This document shows, one piece after another, positions 1 through 7,723 of a stretch of DNA of 52,110 nt. The notes beneath the pieces were generated by a model. It did no database searches and was not told the origin of the DNA. It worked only from the letters and a program-made list of their open reading frames with translations. The translations under genes and the position numbers were made by a program. The first letter of the stretch is position 1, and each line of letters begins with the position of its first letter. Source of the DNA: Streptococcus peroris ATCC 700780 (lineage in GTDB: Bacteria > Bacillota > Bacilli > Lactobacillales > Streptococcaceae); assembly GCF_000187585.1 (NCBI RefSeq), contig NZ_GL732463.1, positions 92,694 through 144,803 of the forward strand, read 5' to 3'.

Positions 1-185
1 CCCGATTGGTCAATACTTAAATTGAGGCGGTTGCCTTTTTTTATTTTTTCATTTGATAGGATTTATAATTTACTATTTACTTGTAAATTCTCATTACATT
101 TTCCTAAAGTTTCCATGTTATTTTCATTTCAAAAACGAATTTTTTGGCTAAGAATTATCTTTATGATAGTTCTTTTTTTTATTTT

Positions 186-194
186 TGGTATCCT
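186..194 (+). promoter_or_regulatory. Extended -10 box abutting the start of the first gene
   Basis: TGGTATCCT at 186-194 fits an extended -10 (TGn-TATnnT), with only six bases between it and ATG 201. No convincing -35 and no ribosome binding site is visible. Transcription would be expected to start at or next to the A of the ATG. Another possible -10 (TATAAT, 64-69) lies further upstream and could give a normal leader instead. Confidence 0.4.
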
Positions 195-200
195 AGTCAT

Positions 201-1472
201 ATGAAAAGAATCAAAATTGATGTTGTAGTTGTTCCTTTAAGTGGACATTTGTATCCAACAATGAATTTATTAATACCCTTACTTAATGACCCTCGATATG
301 AGATTCGTTTATTCACTGGTCCTCAAAAAAAAGCCGTTGCTGAGGCTGCAGGTTTTAATGTAGTTACAATACTAGAAGGGCACGTTGATGAGTTCGAAAA
401 AGCAGCAAATAACTCTGAACAATTAGGAATTTTATCAGCATATCATCAACTTTCTGCTAGTATTGATTTAATTAATCTTGTTTCTGATCAATTAATGAAA
501 GAGTGGCAAAAGAATCGCCCAGATATTGTTATTGCTGATTTTATAACTTTGTCAGGTGGGCTCGTAGCAGATCAGCTTGGTATTCCTTGGATTACTACCA
601 TGGCTACACAATTTGTTTTAGAGACTACTGATGGCCCGCCCTGTCTAATTGGTGGGATGGGTAGTCCCAAGAATGCCTGGGAGTCTGCAGTACAATTTTT
701 AGGTAGAAAGGGAACTCGGTTAGTAAAACGGATTGTATCTTTTTCATTTCGTGATCGTTTAAAGAGATATAATTTTAGACTCTATAATCAGCTGGACCAA
801 GAGACTATTTATTCTCCATATTCAATCCTTGGCATAGGGATGAAAGAAGTAGAGTTAAAAAAGGGATTTCCAGAACACTATAAGTGGGTAGGACCCTTTG
901 GAGCTTCAGTAGAGGCTGGGAAAGATTATCCTTTAGATTTGTCAGCTTTTCCTCATCGAAAGAAAGTTTTGGTGACTTGTGGGACGCAACTGGCATGGGC
1001 CAAAGATAATCTAATCTTTCAAGCGAAGCAACTAGCCAAAGCGCATCCTGATTTTCATTTTTTTGTGACTCGCGGAGTTGGTGGAGAACCTTTTCAGAGT
1101 GAGAATCTGATGGAGAATCTGTCCGTTGTTTCTTATCTTCCTTACAAAGAATACATTCCTCAGATGGATTATGTGATTCATCATGGTGGAGCTGGAATTT
1201 TTTATCAATGTATCATTTATGGTAAACCAGCTTTGATTTTGCCTCATGATTACGACCAATTTGATTATGCCGTTCGTGGTGTGGAAGCGGGTGTTGCACT
1301 GACTGCTAATAAAGAGGATACGAGAGCGATTGGCTTAGCCTTTGAGAAATTAATTACTAAAGAAGATTGGTCAGAATTAAAAATTTTACGCCAGGCTGCA
1401 CAATCCTATCATCCAACAGAAATTTTGGAGAGCGAAATCCACCGTCTGTTAGCAGATAAGGAGAAAGAATGA
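201..1472 (+). CDS. MGT-type glycosyltransferase (GT1 / GT-B fold)
   Basis: This 423-residue protein looks like a soluble UDP-sugar-dependent glycosyltransferase of the macrolide/UDP-glucuronosyltransferase class. The N-terminal acceptor domain opens with VVVPLSGHLYPT, in which H16 is in the usual place of the catalytic histidine. The C-terminal donor domain has HHGGAG (residues 327-332) followed by the PALILPHDYDQ segment, which resembles the nucleotide-sugar binding signature of GT1 enzymes. There is no signal peptide or membrane segment. An upstream ATG at 144 is in frame, but the residues it adds are not family-like; ATG 201 restores a normal N-terminus. No Shine-Dalgarno precedes 201, but an extended -10 (TGGTATCCT) ends six bases before it, so the message may be leaderless. 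The stop overlaps the start of the next gene (ATGA), which implies coupled translation in a five-gene cluster. Acceptor and sugar are unknown; a lipid or hydroxylated small molecule made by the neighbours is an inference. Confidence 0.82.
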   Translation: MKRIKIDVVVVPLSGHLYPTMNLLIPLLNDPRYEIRLFTGPQKKAVAEAAGFNVVTILEGHVDEFEKAANNSEQLGILSAYHQLSASIDLINLVSDQLMKEWQKNRPDIVIADFITLSGGLVADQLGIPWITTMATQFVLETTDGPPCLIGGMGSPKNAWESAVQFLGRKGTRLVKRIVSFSFRDRLKRYNFRLYNQLDQETIYSPYSILGIGMKEVELKKGFPEHYKWVGPFGASVEAGKDYPLDLSAFPHRKKVLVTCGTQLAWAKDNLIFQAKQLAKAHPDFHFFVTRGVGGEPFQSENLMENLSVVSYLPYKEYIPQMDYVIHHGGAGIFYQCIIYGKPALILPHDYDQFDYAVRGVEAGVALTANKEDTRAIGLAFEKLITKEDWSELKILRQAAQSYHPTEILESEIHRLLADKEKE

Positions 1473-2452
1473 TGAAAAAAGTATTAGTTACGGGAGCCAC
1501 TGGTTTCTTGGGTAAATATGTAGTAGAAGAACTAGTTGAACATGGTTACCAAGTGCGAGCTTTTGGTAGAAACAGTAAGGTAGGTCGCTCTTTGGAGAAT
1601 TCTTCGGTCAGTTTTTTTCAGGGTGATTTGACAAAGGCAGAAGATTTATTAGAGGCTTGTCAAGAGATGGACATGGTTGTTCATGCTGGAGCTCTGTCAA
1701 CAGTTTGGGGGCCTTGGGAAGATTTTTATCAGGCTAATGTTTTAGGAACTAAATATGTTCTCGAGGCATGTCGCCAAACAGGTATTCAACGTTTAGTCTA
1801 TGTATCCTCACCAAGCATCTATGCTGCTCCTAGAGATCAACTAGGGATTAAAGAAAGTGATGCACCAGAGGAAAATAATCTCAATAACTATATCCGTAGT
1901 AAATTAGCTTCGGAGAAACTCTTTAAGGATTATGCAGATGTTCCTAGTATTATCTTGAGACCTCGGGGGCTGTTTGGGATTGGAGATACCAGCATCTTGC
2001 CACGGGTAATTAATCTGAGTCAAAAACTTGGAATTCCTTTGATTGGGGATGGGCGTCAGCTCATGGACATGACTTGTGTGGAAAATGTTGCTCTGGCAAT
2101 CCGTTTGGCCATAGAAGCTCTAGAAGCCAAAGGTGAGGTTTATAACATTACTAATGGTGAACCGAGGGCTTTTAGAGATCTGCTAGAGGAAAGTTTGAAA
2201 GGTTTGGGTTACCCAATCAAATATAGAAAACTTCCAGCATCTCTATTAGCAGGAATTGCAAGTAGTTTAGAGTTTCTTTACAAGTCCTTGAATCTGAAAG
2301 GGGAACCGCCTTTAACACGATATACCTATTATCTACTTCGTTATAGTCAAACTCTAGATATTAGCAAGGCTGAGAGGGAATTGGGGTATCATCCGAAAAT
2401 TAGTATTTCAGAAGGGATTGAACAATATGTCCAAGATTATCGAAAGCATTGA
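1469..2452 (+). CDS. NAD(P)-dependent SDR epimerase/dehydrogenase, extended type
   Basis: The 327-residue protein is an extended short-chain dehydrogenase/reductase. It starts with the Rossmann motif VTGATGFLGKYV (GxxGxxG, residues 8-15), has YVSSPS around residue 111, and carries the catalytic Y141-x3-K145 pair (YIRSK). The segments RPRGLFG and DMTCVENVALA are typical of the 3-beta-hydroxysteroid dehydrogenase / NAD-dependent epimerase branch, which includes reductases acting on 3-keto acyl chains as well as nucleotide-sugar epimerases. The start overlaps the stop of the glycosyltransferase (ATGATG), with a good Shine-Dalgarno (AAGGAGAAAGA) just upstream. Its position beside a ketosynthase suggests that it reduces a keto group on the cluster's product, but sugar modification for the neighbouring glycosyltransferase is an equally open alternative. 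Confidence 0.85.
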   Translation: MMKKVLVTGATGFLGKYVVEELVEHGYQVRAFGRNSKVGRSLENSSVSFFQGDLTKAEDLLEACQEMDMVVHAGALSTVWGPWEDFYQANVLGTKYVLEACRQTGIQRLVYVSSPSIYAAPRDQLGIKESDAPEENNLNNYIRSKLASEKLFKDYADVPSIILRPRGLFGIGDTSILPRVINLSQKLGIPLIGDGRQLMDMTCVENVALAIRLAIEALEAKGEVYNITNGEPRAFRDLLEESLKGLGYPIKYRKLPASLLAGIASSLEFLYKSLNLKGEPPLTRYTYYLLRYSQTLDISKAERELGYHPKISISEGIEQYVQDYRKH

Positions 2453-3242
2453 GTATTTCCCAGCGGGATATTGTACGAGTTATGCCGGTTTGCTCTTTAA
2501 AGGTGTCAAGAATAGAAAGATGACTTTCCCCGCAGGAGTTTTCCTTATCAAGCATAGGGATAAGGGCTATCTGCTCTATGATACTGGCTATCACTATGAT
2601 ATTAAGACGAAACTTCGTTATGCTTTTTACCGTTTGGGGACGCCAGTTCAAATGACGGAGAAAGATCAGATTTCGTACTTGCTGAAAGCTAAAGGGATCA
2701 AGCCAGAAGAAATTAACTATGTCTTGTTGTCTCATCTACACCCAGATCATTTGGGAGGGGCTAGCTTCTTTCCGAATGCAAACTTTATACTGACCCAGGA
2801 AGTCTATGATGTTTACAAGAAACCAAAACTAAAAGATTTAATTTTTAAAGAATTTTTGCCGAGTGACTTCGAGGAAAGATTGACAGTCATCAAGGCAAAT
2901 CAGCAAAGCGCTAACTTTTCTTATCGTCCTACCTATGATTTGTTTGGAGATGGAAGTATCCTGGTAGCTTCTATTGATGGGCATGCTAAGGGTCAAGCTT
3001 GCCTCTTTATGCCAGACTATGATCTCTTTATCGCGGCAGACCTCTGTTGGGGCATTGACCTTTTGCCTTACACCAAACAGATGCATCTGATTCCTTCCTT
3101 GGTTCAAGATAGTAAGGCTGACTATATCAAAGGAACGGAGCTCTTGGAAGAGGTTTTAAAGGATGGTATAGAAGCGCTTGTCAGCCATGACCCTGTAGAA
3201 AGGATTGAGCGGATCTTGTATGAAAAAAATAACCTTTCTTAA
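2427..3242 (+). CDS. Metallo-beta-lactamase-fold hydrolase (lactonase/thioesterase-like)
   Basis: The 271-residue protein has the complete dinuclear metal set of the MBL superfamily: SHLHPDH (H103, H105, D107, H108), then H186 (DGHAKGQ), D205 (AADLCWG) and H254 (VSHDP). The arrangement is like the AHL-lactonase (AiiA/AttM) group and like MBL-type thioesterases that release acyl or polyketide chains. There is no signal peptide. ATG 2427 is chosen over TTG 2418 because GAAGGGA lies about 10 bases before it. The coding region overlaps the end of the SDR gene by 26 bases, so the genes are translationally coupled. In this context I infer cleavage of a thioester or lactone intermediate of the cluster; a quorum-signal hydrolase is possible but has no other support. 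Confidence 0.82.
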   Translation: MSKIIESIEYFPAGYCTSYAGLLFKGVKNRKMTFPAGVFLIKHRDKGYLLYDTGYHYDIKTKLRYAFYRLGTPVQMTEKDQISYLLKAKGIKPEEINYVLLSHLHPDHLGGASFFPNANFILTQEVYDVYKKPKLKDLIFKEFLPSDFEERLTVIKANQQSANFSYRPTYDLFGDGSILVASIDGHAKGQACLFMPDYDLFIAADLCWGIDLLPYTKQMHLIPSLVQDSKADYIKGTELLEEVLKDGIEALVSHDPVERIERILYEKNNLS

Positions 3243-4482
3243 AACTTTTATCCAGACTCGTTGGCTTCATAATTTTAAATCTCGAGAAGCCTTAGAAAGC
3301 TATCAGAAAAAGCAACTAGATGCCTATATGGACTTTCTCAAACGTGAGTCACCTTATTTTAAAAATGGTGTACCTAGTGACTTTGACCATATGGATAAGG
3401 CTTTTATGATGACGCATTTCAATGAGCTTAATACTCAAGGTGTGGATCGAGACGAGGCCTTGTCTTTGGCTATCGAAAGTGAAAAGACCAGGAATTTTAC
3501 AGAGCTTAAGGGAGAAATAGCTGTTGGGTTGTCTTCTGGAACATCTGGACACCGGGGACTCTTTATCACAACTGAAAAAGAGAGAAGTATGTGGGCAGCA
3601 GCTATCTTGGCAAAGATGTTGCCCAAGGGCCAACTTTTTGGGCACCGCATAGCCTTTTTCCTCAGAGCGGATAATGAACTCTATCAGACCATCAATACGG
3701 CACTTATTCGTTTAGAGTACTTTGATATTTTCAAGAATACAGATGAGCATATAGAGCGTCTCAATAGTTATCAACCGACCATTGTGGTAGCGCCTGCTTC
3801 TATGTTGATTGAATTGAGTAAGCGTCTAAAAGCTGGAGAACTAAAGATTCATCCACAAAAAATCGTTTCAGTGGCTGAAATCTTGGAAGATAGTGACAGA
3901 GAACGGATTTCTGAGGCTTTTGCACTACCAGTTATTGACCAGGTCTATCAAGCAACAGAAGGTTTCCTAGCTTGCACTTGCTCTGCTGGGAATCTGCATC
4001 TCAATGAAGACATCATCTTTGTGGAAAAGCACTACTTGGATGACCGACGTTTTTATCCAGTTATAACTGATTTTAAGCGGAGCAGTCAGCCTGTTTATCG
4101 CTACCAGCTCAATGATATCTTGGTTGAAAATCCAGAGCCTTGTCCATGTGGATCCAATTACACAAGGATTGACAAGGTCGAAGGGCGCTCTGACGATATC
4201 TTCTACTTTGAAGGATTGGAAGGAGGTCAGGTAACGATTTATCCAGACTTTATCAGGCGTTGCATTCTCTTTGTGGAGAATGTTGGAGATTACCAAGTCA
4301 AACAACATTCTGAGAAGCTAGTGGAAGTTTGTCTGAGTCGAAGGGACGAGCAAGTTGAAACAGCGATTACAGAGCAGTTTCGACTTTTGGCGCAACAAAA
4401 AGAGTTTAAAGAACCTGAAATACAATTTTCAGATTATCACTGGGATACAAGTCGTAAGCTCAAACGTATCCAACGTTTATGA
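3220..4482 (+). CDS. PaaK/CapK-like adenylate-forming enzyme
   Basis: The 420-residue protein resembles the phenylacetate-CoA ligase / coenzyme F390 synthetase / CapK branch of adenylate-forming enzymes. These activate a carboxylate with ATP as an acyl-AMP and pass it to a thiol or other acceptor. The P-loop-like motif SSGTSGHRGL is at about residues 105-114, YQATEG is the A5-like motif near the middle, and YRYQLND is near the later core motif. Two Cys-rich spots (CTCSAG and CPCGS) are also seen in PaaK-like proteins. No carrier-protein domain is fused. ATG 3220 is preferred to TTG 3205; the gene overlaps the preceding hydrolase by 23 bases. Within the cluster it would supply an activated starter or attach an acid to the product (inference). 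The substrate cannot be read from the sequence. Confidence 0.78.
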   Translation: MKKITFLKTFIQTRWLHNFKSREALESYQKKQLDAYMDFLKRESPYFKNGVPSDFDHMDKAFMMTHFNELNTQGVDRDEALSLAIESEKTRNFTELKGEIAVGLSSGTSGHRGLFITTEKERSMWAAAILAKMLPKGQLFGHRIAFFLRADNELYQTINTALIRLEYFDIFKNTDEHIERLNSYQPTIVVAPASMLIELSKRLKAGELKIHPQKIVSVAEILEDSDRERISEAFALPVIDQVYQATEGFLACTCSAGNLHLNEDIIFVEKHYLDDRRFYPVITDFKRSSQPVYRYQLNDILVENPEPCPCGSNYTRIDKVEGRSDDIFYFEGLEGGQVTIYPDFIRRCILFVENVGDYQVKQHSEKLVEVCLSRRDEQVETAITEQFRLLAQQKEFKEPEIQFSDYHWDTSRKLKRIQRL

Positions 4483-4496
4483 AAGGACAAAAAAAT

Positions 4497-5441
4497 ATGA
4501 CAGAAGTGAAAAGACATGTAGAAATTGCAGGCTATGGGGTTTACCTTCCAAAAAACACAGTGCAATTTAAAGACCAAACGCGTTATCGTGTGGTTGAAAA
4601 TGAAGAAACACAGCTAGATTTGGCAGAAGCAGCTATCCAAGCTGCGCTTGCAAATGCAAACTTAAGTATTAAAGATATTGATTGCCTTGTATCAGCTAGT
4701 GCGGTGGGTGTTCAGCCTATTCCATGTACAGCTGCTTTGATCCATGAGCGCGTGGCAAAAGGGCTCTCTATACCAGCTATGGATATCAATACGACTTGTA
4801 CAAGTTTTATATCAGCACTATCAACGATGTCGTACTTGATTGAAGCTGGAGAATACAATCGTGTTTTGATTGTATCCAGTGAAGTTGGTAGCTTAGGGCT
4901 CAATCCGAAGCAAAAAGAAAGTTATGAACTCTTTGGTGATGGGGCGGCAGCCTTTATTTTCCAAGCAAGTGACAAGGATAAGGGAGTGATAGCAAGCCTT
5001 CAACGCACTTGGTCAGAGGGAGCTCACGATACAGAGATTCGTGGAGGCTTGACTTCATATCAACCAAAAGAATACTCTGAAGAAACTAAGACGAATTTCA
5101 TGTTTGATATGAAAGGGAAGAAAATCCTCTTGCTTTCTGCTCGTGTCATTCCAGAAATGTTTCAAGAATTCCAAGAGAAATCTGGTATTTCTAAAGATGC
5201 TGTAGACTATATTATTCCCCACCAAGCTAGCCGAGCATTACCACTTGTTATGGATAAACTAGGAGTTAGTAAAGACAAGTATCTCAATATTGTCAGTGAG
5301 TATGGGAATATGGTTTCCGTTGCGGTACCTTTTGGCTTGGCCTATGCACTCGATCATGGCTATGTGAAGGAAGGAGATACTATCTTCTTGATGGGAACTG
5401 CGGCTGGTATGACGGTTAATATGTTGGCGTTGAAATTGTAA
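4497..5441 (+). CDS. 3-oxoacyl-ACP synthase III-like ketosynthase
   Basis: The 314-residue protein is a KAS III / thiolase-fold condensing enzyme. The catalytic triad is intact: C101 in TTCTSF, H242 in PHQASR and N271 in EYGNMVSVAVP; GDGAAAFIF is also conserved. ATG 4497 is chosen because AAAGGA ends nine bases upstream, whereas ATG 4479 lies before that site. It begins 14 bases after the adenylation gene and is the last gene of the cluster, followed by a terminator. It is unlikely to be housekeeping FabH, which in streptococci normally sits in the fab cluster; nothing of that cluster is here. The expected role is condensation of an acyl thioester with malonyl-ACP or another acyl unit for a specialised product. 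The carrier protein must come from elsewhere. Confidence 0.85.
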   Translation: MTEVKRHVEIAGYGVYLPKNTVQFKDQTRYRVVENEETQLDLAEAAIQAALANANLSIKDIDCLVSASAVGVQPIPCTAALIHERVAKGLSIPAMDINTTCTSFISALSTMSYLIEAGEYNRVLIVSSEVGSLGLNPKQKESYELFGDGAAAFIFQASDKDKGVIASLQRTWSEGAHDTEIRGGLTSYQPKEYSEETKTNFMFDMKGKKILLLSARVIPEMFQEFQEKSGISKDAVDYIIPHQASRALPLVMDKLGVSKDKYLNIVSEYGNMVSVAVPFGLAYALDHGYVKEGDTIFLMGTAAGMTVNMLALKL

Positions 5442-5447
5442 AACGAG

Positions 5448-5476
5448 AGCAGGCACATATAAGTGGCCTGCTTTTT
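5448..5476 (+). terminator. Rho-independent terminator after the five-gene cluster
   Basis: AGCAGGC(AC) pairs with (GTG)GCCTGCT around an AT-rich loop and is followed by a T-run (5472-5476). It ends the ketosynthase transcript. Confidence 0.8.
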
Positions 5477-5520
5477 AAATTAATTTTAAACATAGAACTA
5501 TCGGCCTATACAGAAAAAGC

Positions 5521-5549
5521 TTGATAAGTTTTATGAAACTAAGTATACT
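5521..5549 (+). promoter_or_regulatory. cls promoter with operator over the -10
   Basis: TTGATA (5521-5526), a 17-base spacer and TATACT (5544-5549) make a good sigma-70-type promoter. The -10 lies inside CTAAGTATACT (5539-5549), which is repeated as its exact reverse complement at 5586-5596. This suggests binding sites for a dimeric regulator of the cardiolipin synthase gene. Confidence 0.65.
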
Positions 5550-5585
5550 AGAAGGTAATAAGCGTTTTCAGATAGTATATGAGGG

Positions 5586-5596
5586 AGTATACTTAG
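5586..5596 (+). promoter_or_regulatory. Second operator-like half of the cls inverted repeat
   Basis: AGTATACTTAG is the perfect reverse complement of 5539-5549 and lies in the leader, 17 bases before the cls start codon. It contains the palindrome AAGTATACTT offset by one base on each copy. The regulator is not identifiable from sequence. Confidence 0.45.
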
Positions 5597-5612
5597 AAGT
5601 TGAGAGGGAGAT

Positions 5613-7145
5613 ATGGGGACAAGAAAATTTCGATTATTGATGTCCAAGTATGGCTTTAGTATTGCGATTATCCTGATAGAATTATTTGTTATTTTTGGAA
5701 TTATTCTTTACATGAGCCAGATTGCTCCACTTGTTTGGGTCATTCTTGTGTTTCTCATCAGCATAGCAACCGTTATAGCGATTGTCAATCGTTCCATGTC
5801 GCCAGAGAGCAAGGTGACTTGGTTGATTGTGACCTTTGTGCCTGTGTTTGGTCCATTACTTTATATCATGTTTGGTGAGCGCCGACTATCAAAAAAAGAG
5901 CTGAAACAACTCAAAGAATTGCGTTCGATTACTTTACAAGAGAAGCATGAAGATAGTCTTCATCAGAACCTACAAGAAACAGATAAATCTGCCTACGGAA
6001 TTATCAATGCCTTGCTACATATGGATAGCAATGCAGAAGTCTATGAGCATACGGATTCACAATTTTTCGCAAATGGAGAAGAAATGTGGCAACAGATGCT
6101 GGAGGATCTAAAAAGAGCTGAAAAGTTTATTTTTCTTGAATACTATATTGTCGAAGAGGGCTTGATGTGGGATAGCATGCTTGAGATTCTGGAAGAAAAG
6201 GCAGCTCAGGGTGTTGAAGTCAAGATGCTCTATGACGATATTGGTTGTATGGTGACTTTGCCTGGAGATTATACTGTTTATTTGCGGTCTAAAGGAATTG
6301 ATGCTCATAAGTTTAATAAGGTGATTCCTCGTATGACAGTGGCCTATAACAACCGTGACCACCGTAAAATCTTGGTCATTGATGGGCAGATTTCCTACAC
6401 TGGTGGGGTCAACCTTGCAGACGAATACATCAATCAGATTGAACGTTTTGGACACTGGAAAGATAGTGGGATTCGTATCGATGGTCCGGCGACTCAAGCC
6501 TTCACAAGACTATTTCTCATGAACTGGTACATCAACCGTGGGGAAATCAGTGACTTTGATCAGTATCATTTGGAAAATCAGACACGATCCGGTAGTGGAC
6601 TTTGTATCCCATATGGCAGTGGGCCAAAACCAATCTACCAGATGAAGGTAGGTAAAATTGTCTATCAAAACTTGATTAATCAAGCGGAAGATTTTGTCTA
6701 TATCACAACGCCTTATCTCATTATTGATTATGATTTGACAGAGGATATAAAAAATGCGGCTATGCGAGGTGTAGATGTACGAATTGTAACTCCATATATA
6801 CCGGATAAAAAGCTCATCCAGTTGGTAACTCGAGGATCTTATCCAGACCTTTTGTCTGCTGGTGTACGTATCTTTGAGTATACTCCTGGTTTTATCCATA
6901 GTAAGCAAATGATTGTCGATAATCGATTTGCAGCTGTCGGAACCATAAATCTAGACTATCGTAGCTTGGTTCACCACTATGAAAATGCAGTTTTATTGTA
7001 TGAAACACCGTCCATTGCAACTATTCGCAAAGACTTTGAAGAGATTTTTAAACAGTCACAAGAAATCTTTCCTGGAACAATTAAGGCTACCTGGTACCAA
7101 AAGTTAATCAAGGAAGTGACCCAGTTATTTGCCCCTATGCTCTAA
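5613..7145 (+). CDS. cls: Cardiolipin synthase, PLD family
   Basis: The 510-residue membrane enzyme joins two phosphatidylglycerol molecules to form cardiolipin and glycerol. Two or three hydrophobic segments occupy roughly the first 75 residues, as in bacterial ClsA-type enzymes. Two complete HKD motifs follow: H250-x-K252-x4-D257 (HRKILVIDG) and H429-x-K431-x4-D436 (HSKQMIVDN). Length is normal for the family. GAGAGGGAG precedes ATG 5613. The gene is alone between a terminator at 5448 and another at 7178, with its own promoter and a conspicuous inverted-repeat operator, so it is probably individually regulated. It could share membrane-lipid biology with the upstream cluster, but it is transcriptionally separate. 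Confidence 0.92.
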   Translation: MGTRKFRLLMSKYGFSIAIILIELFVIFGIILYMSQIAPLVWVILVFLISIATVIAIVNRSMSPESKVTWLIVTFVPVFGPLLYIMFGERRLSKKELKQLKELRSITLQEKHEDSLHQNLQETDKSAYGIINALLHMDSNAEVYEHTDSQFFANGEEMWQQMLEDLKRAEKFIFLEYYIVEEGLMWDSMLEILEEKAAQGVEVKMLYDDIGCMVTLPGDYTVYLRSKGIDAHKFNKVIPRMTVAYNNRDHRKILVIDGQISYTGGVNLADEYINQIERFGHWKDSGIRIDGPATQAFTRLFLMNWYINRGEISDFDQYHLENQTRSGSGLCIPYGSGPKPIYQMKVGKIVYQNLINQAEDFVYITTPYLIIDYDLTEDIKNAAMRGVDVRIVTPYIPDKKLIQLVTRGSYPDLLSAGVRIFEYTPGFIHSKQMIVDNRFAAVGTINLDYRSLVHHYENAVLLYETPSIATIRKDFEEIFKQSQEIFPGTIKATWYQKLIKEVTQLFAPML

Positions 7146-7177
7146 ATGAAAGAGCTAGTTAATTTGGATCATTAGTG

Positions 7178-7205
7178 AAAGAGATGGTTTACTGTCTCTT
7201 TTTTC
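7178..7205 (+). terminator. Terminator after cls
   Basis: AAAGAGA near 7178-7184 pairs with TCTCTTT at 7195 onward, and the descending arm runs into a T-rich tract. Confidence 0.65.
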
Positions 7206-7219
7206 TGTAAGCAGTTTCC

Positions 7220-7248
7220 TTGACAACTTAAGTTATTTTCGCTAAGAT
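7220..7248 (+). promoter_or_regulatory. Promoter of the thiamine-precursor ABC operon
   Basis: TTGACA (7220-7225), a 17-base spacer and TAAGAT (7243-7248) lie just upstream of the TPP riboswitch, as expected for a regulated leader transcript. Confidence 0.7.
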
Positions 7249-7270
7249 ATAGTTAATATAGATACAATAT

Positions 7271-7347
<77 letters not shown>

Positions 7348-7370
7348 CGATTGCTTAGTTAAAAACTGTG

Positions 7371-7406
7371 CCTTTTCCATATATGGTAAAGGTTTTTCTT
7401 TTTTAA
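7371..7406 (+). terminator. Riboswitch expression-platform terminator
   Basis: CCTTT...CCA pairs with TGG...AAAGG, and a long T-rich tract follows (7393-7404). It lies between the TPP aptamer and the first gene, so it is probably formed when TPP is bound. Confidence 0.75.
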
Positions 7407-7432
7407 AAGGAGAACCTAGAAAGGAGGTTTTT

Positions 7433-7723
7433 GTGAAAGCGAGTATTGCTTTACAAGTTCTACCCCTATCTCAGGGGATTGATCGAATAGCAGTGATTGA
7501 TCAGGTCATAGCTTATCTACAAGCTCAATCAGTAACTATGGTGGTGACGCCTTTTGAAACGGTCCTAGAAGGAGACTTTGAGGAGCTCATGCGCATTCTC
7601 AAAGAGGCGCTTGAAGTAGCAGGACAGGAAGCGGACAATGTCTTTGCCAATGTGAAAATAAATGTAGGAGAGATTTTAAGTATTGATGAGAAACTTGAAA
7701 AATATAATGAGACGGCATATTAG
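7433..7723 (+). CDS. Small thiamine-binding protein, MTH1187/YkoF-like
   Basis: The 96-residue protein matches the small MTH1187/YkoF-like ferredoxin-fold family: short, soluble, starting with KASIALQVLPLSQG and containing the TPFETVLEGDFEELM segment typical of these proteins. YkoF of Bacillus binds thiamine or hydroxymethylpyrimidine. The start is GTG 7433, supported by AAGGAGG at 7421-7427. It is the first gene behind the TPP riboswitch, and its 3' end overlaps the permease gene. I infer a role in binding or delivering a thiamine precursor; the exact ligand is not visible. Confidence 0.82.
   Translation: MKASIALQVLPLSQGIDRIAVIDQVIAYLQAQSVTMVVTPFETVLEGDFEELMRILKEALEVAGQEADNVFANVKINVGEILSIDEKLEKYNETAY

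Noticed and set aside
144..200. Upstream start for the glycosyltransferase
   Set aside because: The added residues are not family-like and the -10 box lies inside this stretch; ATG 201 is better.
22..204. 60-residue frame at the start of the window
   Set aside because: Hydrophobic low-complexity translation of AT-rich DNA with no ribosome binding site; overlaps the promoter of the first gene.
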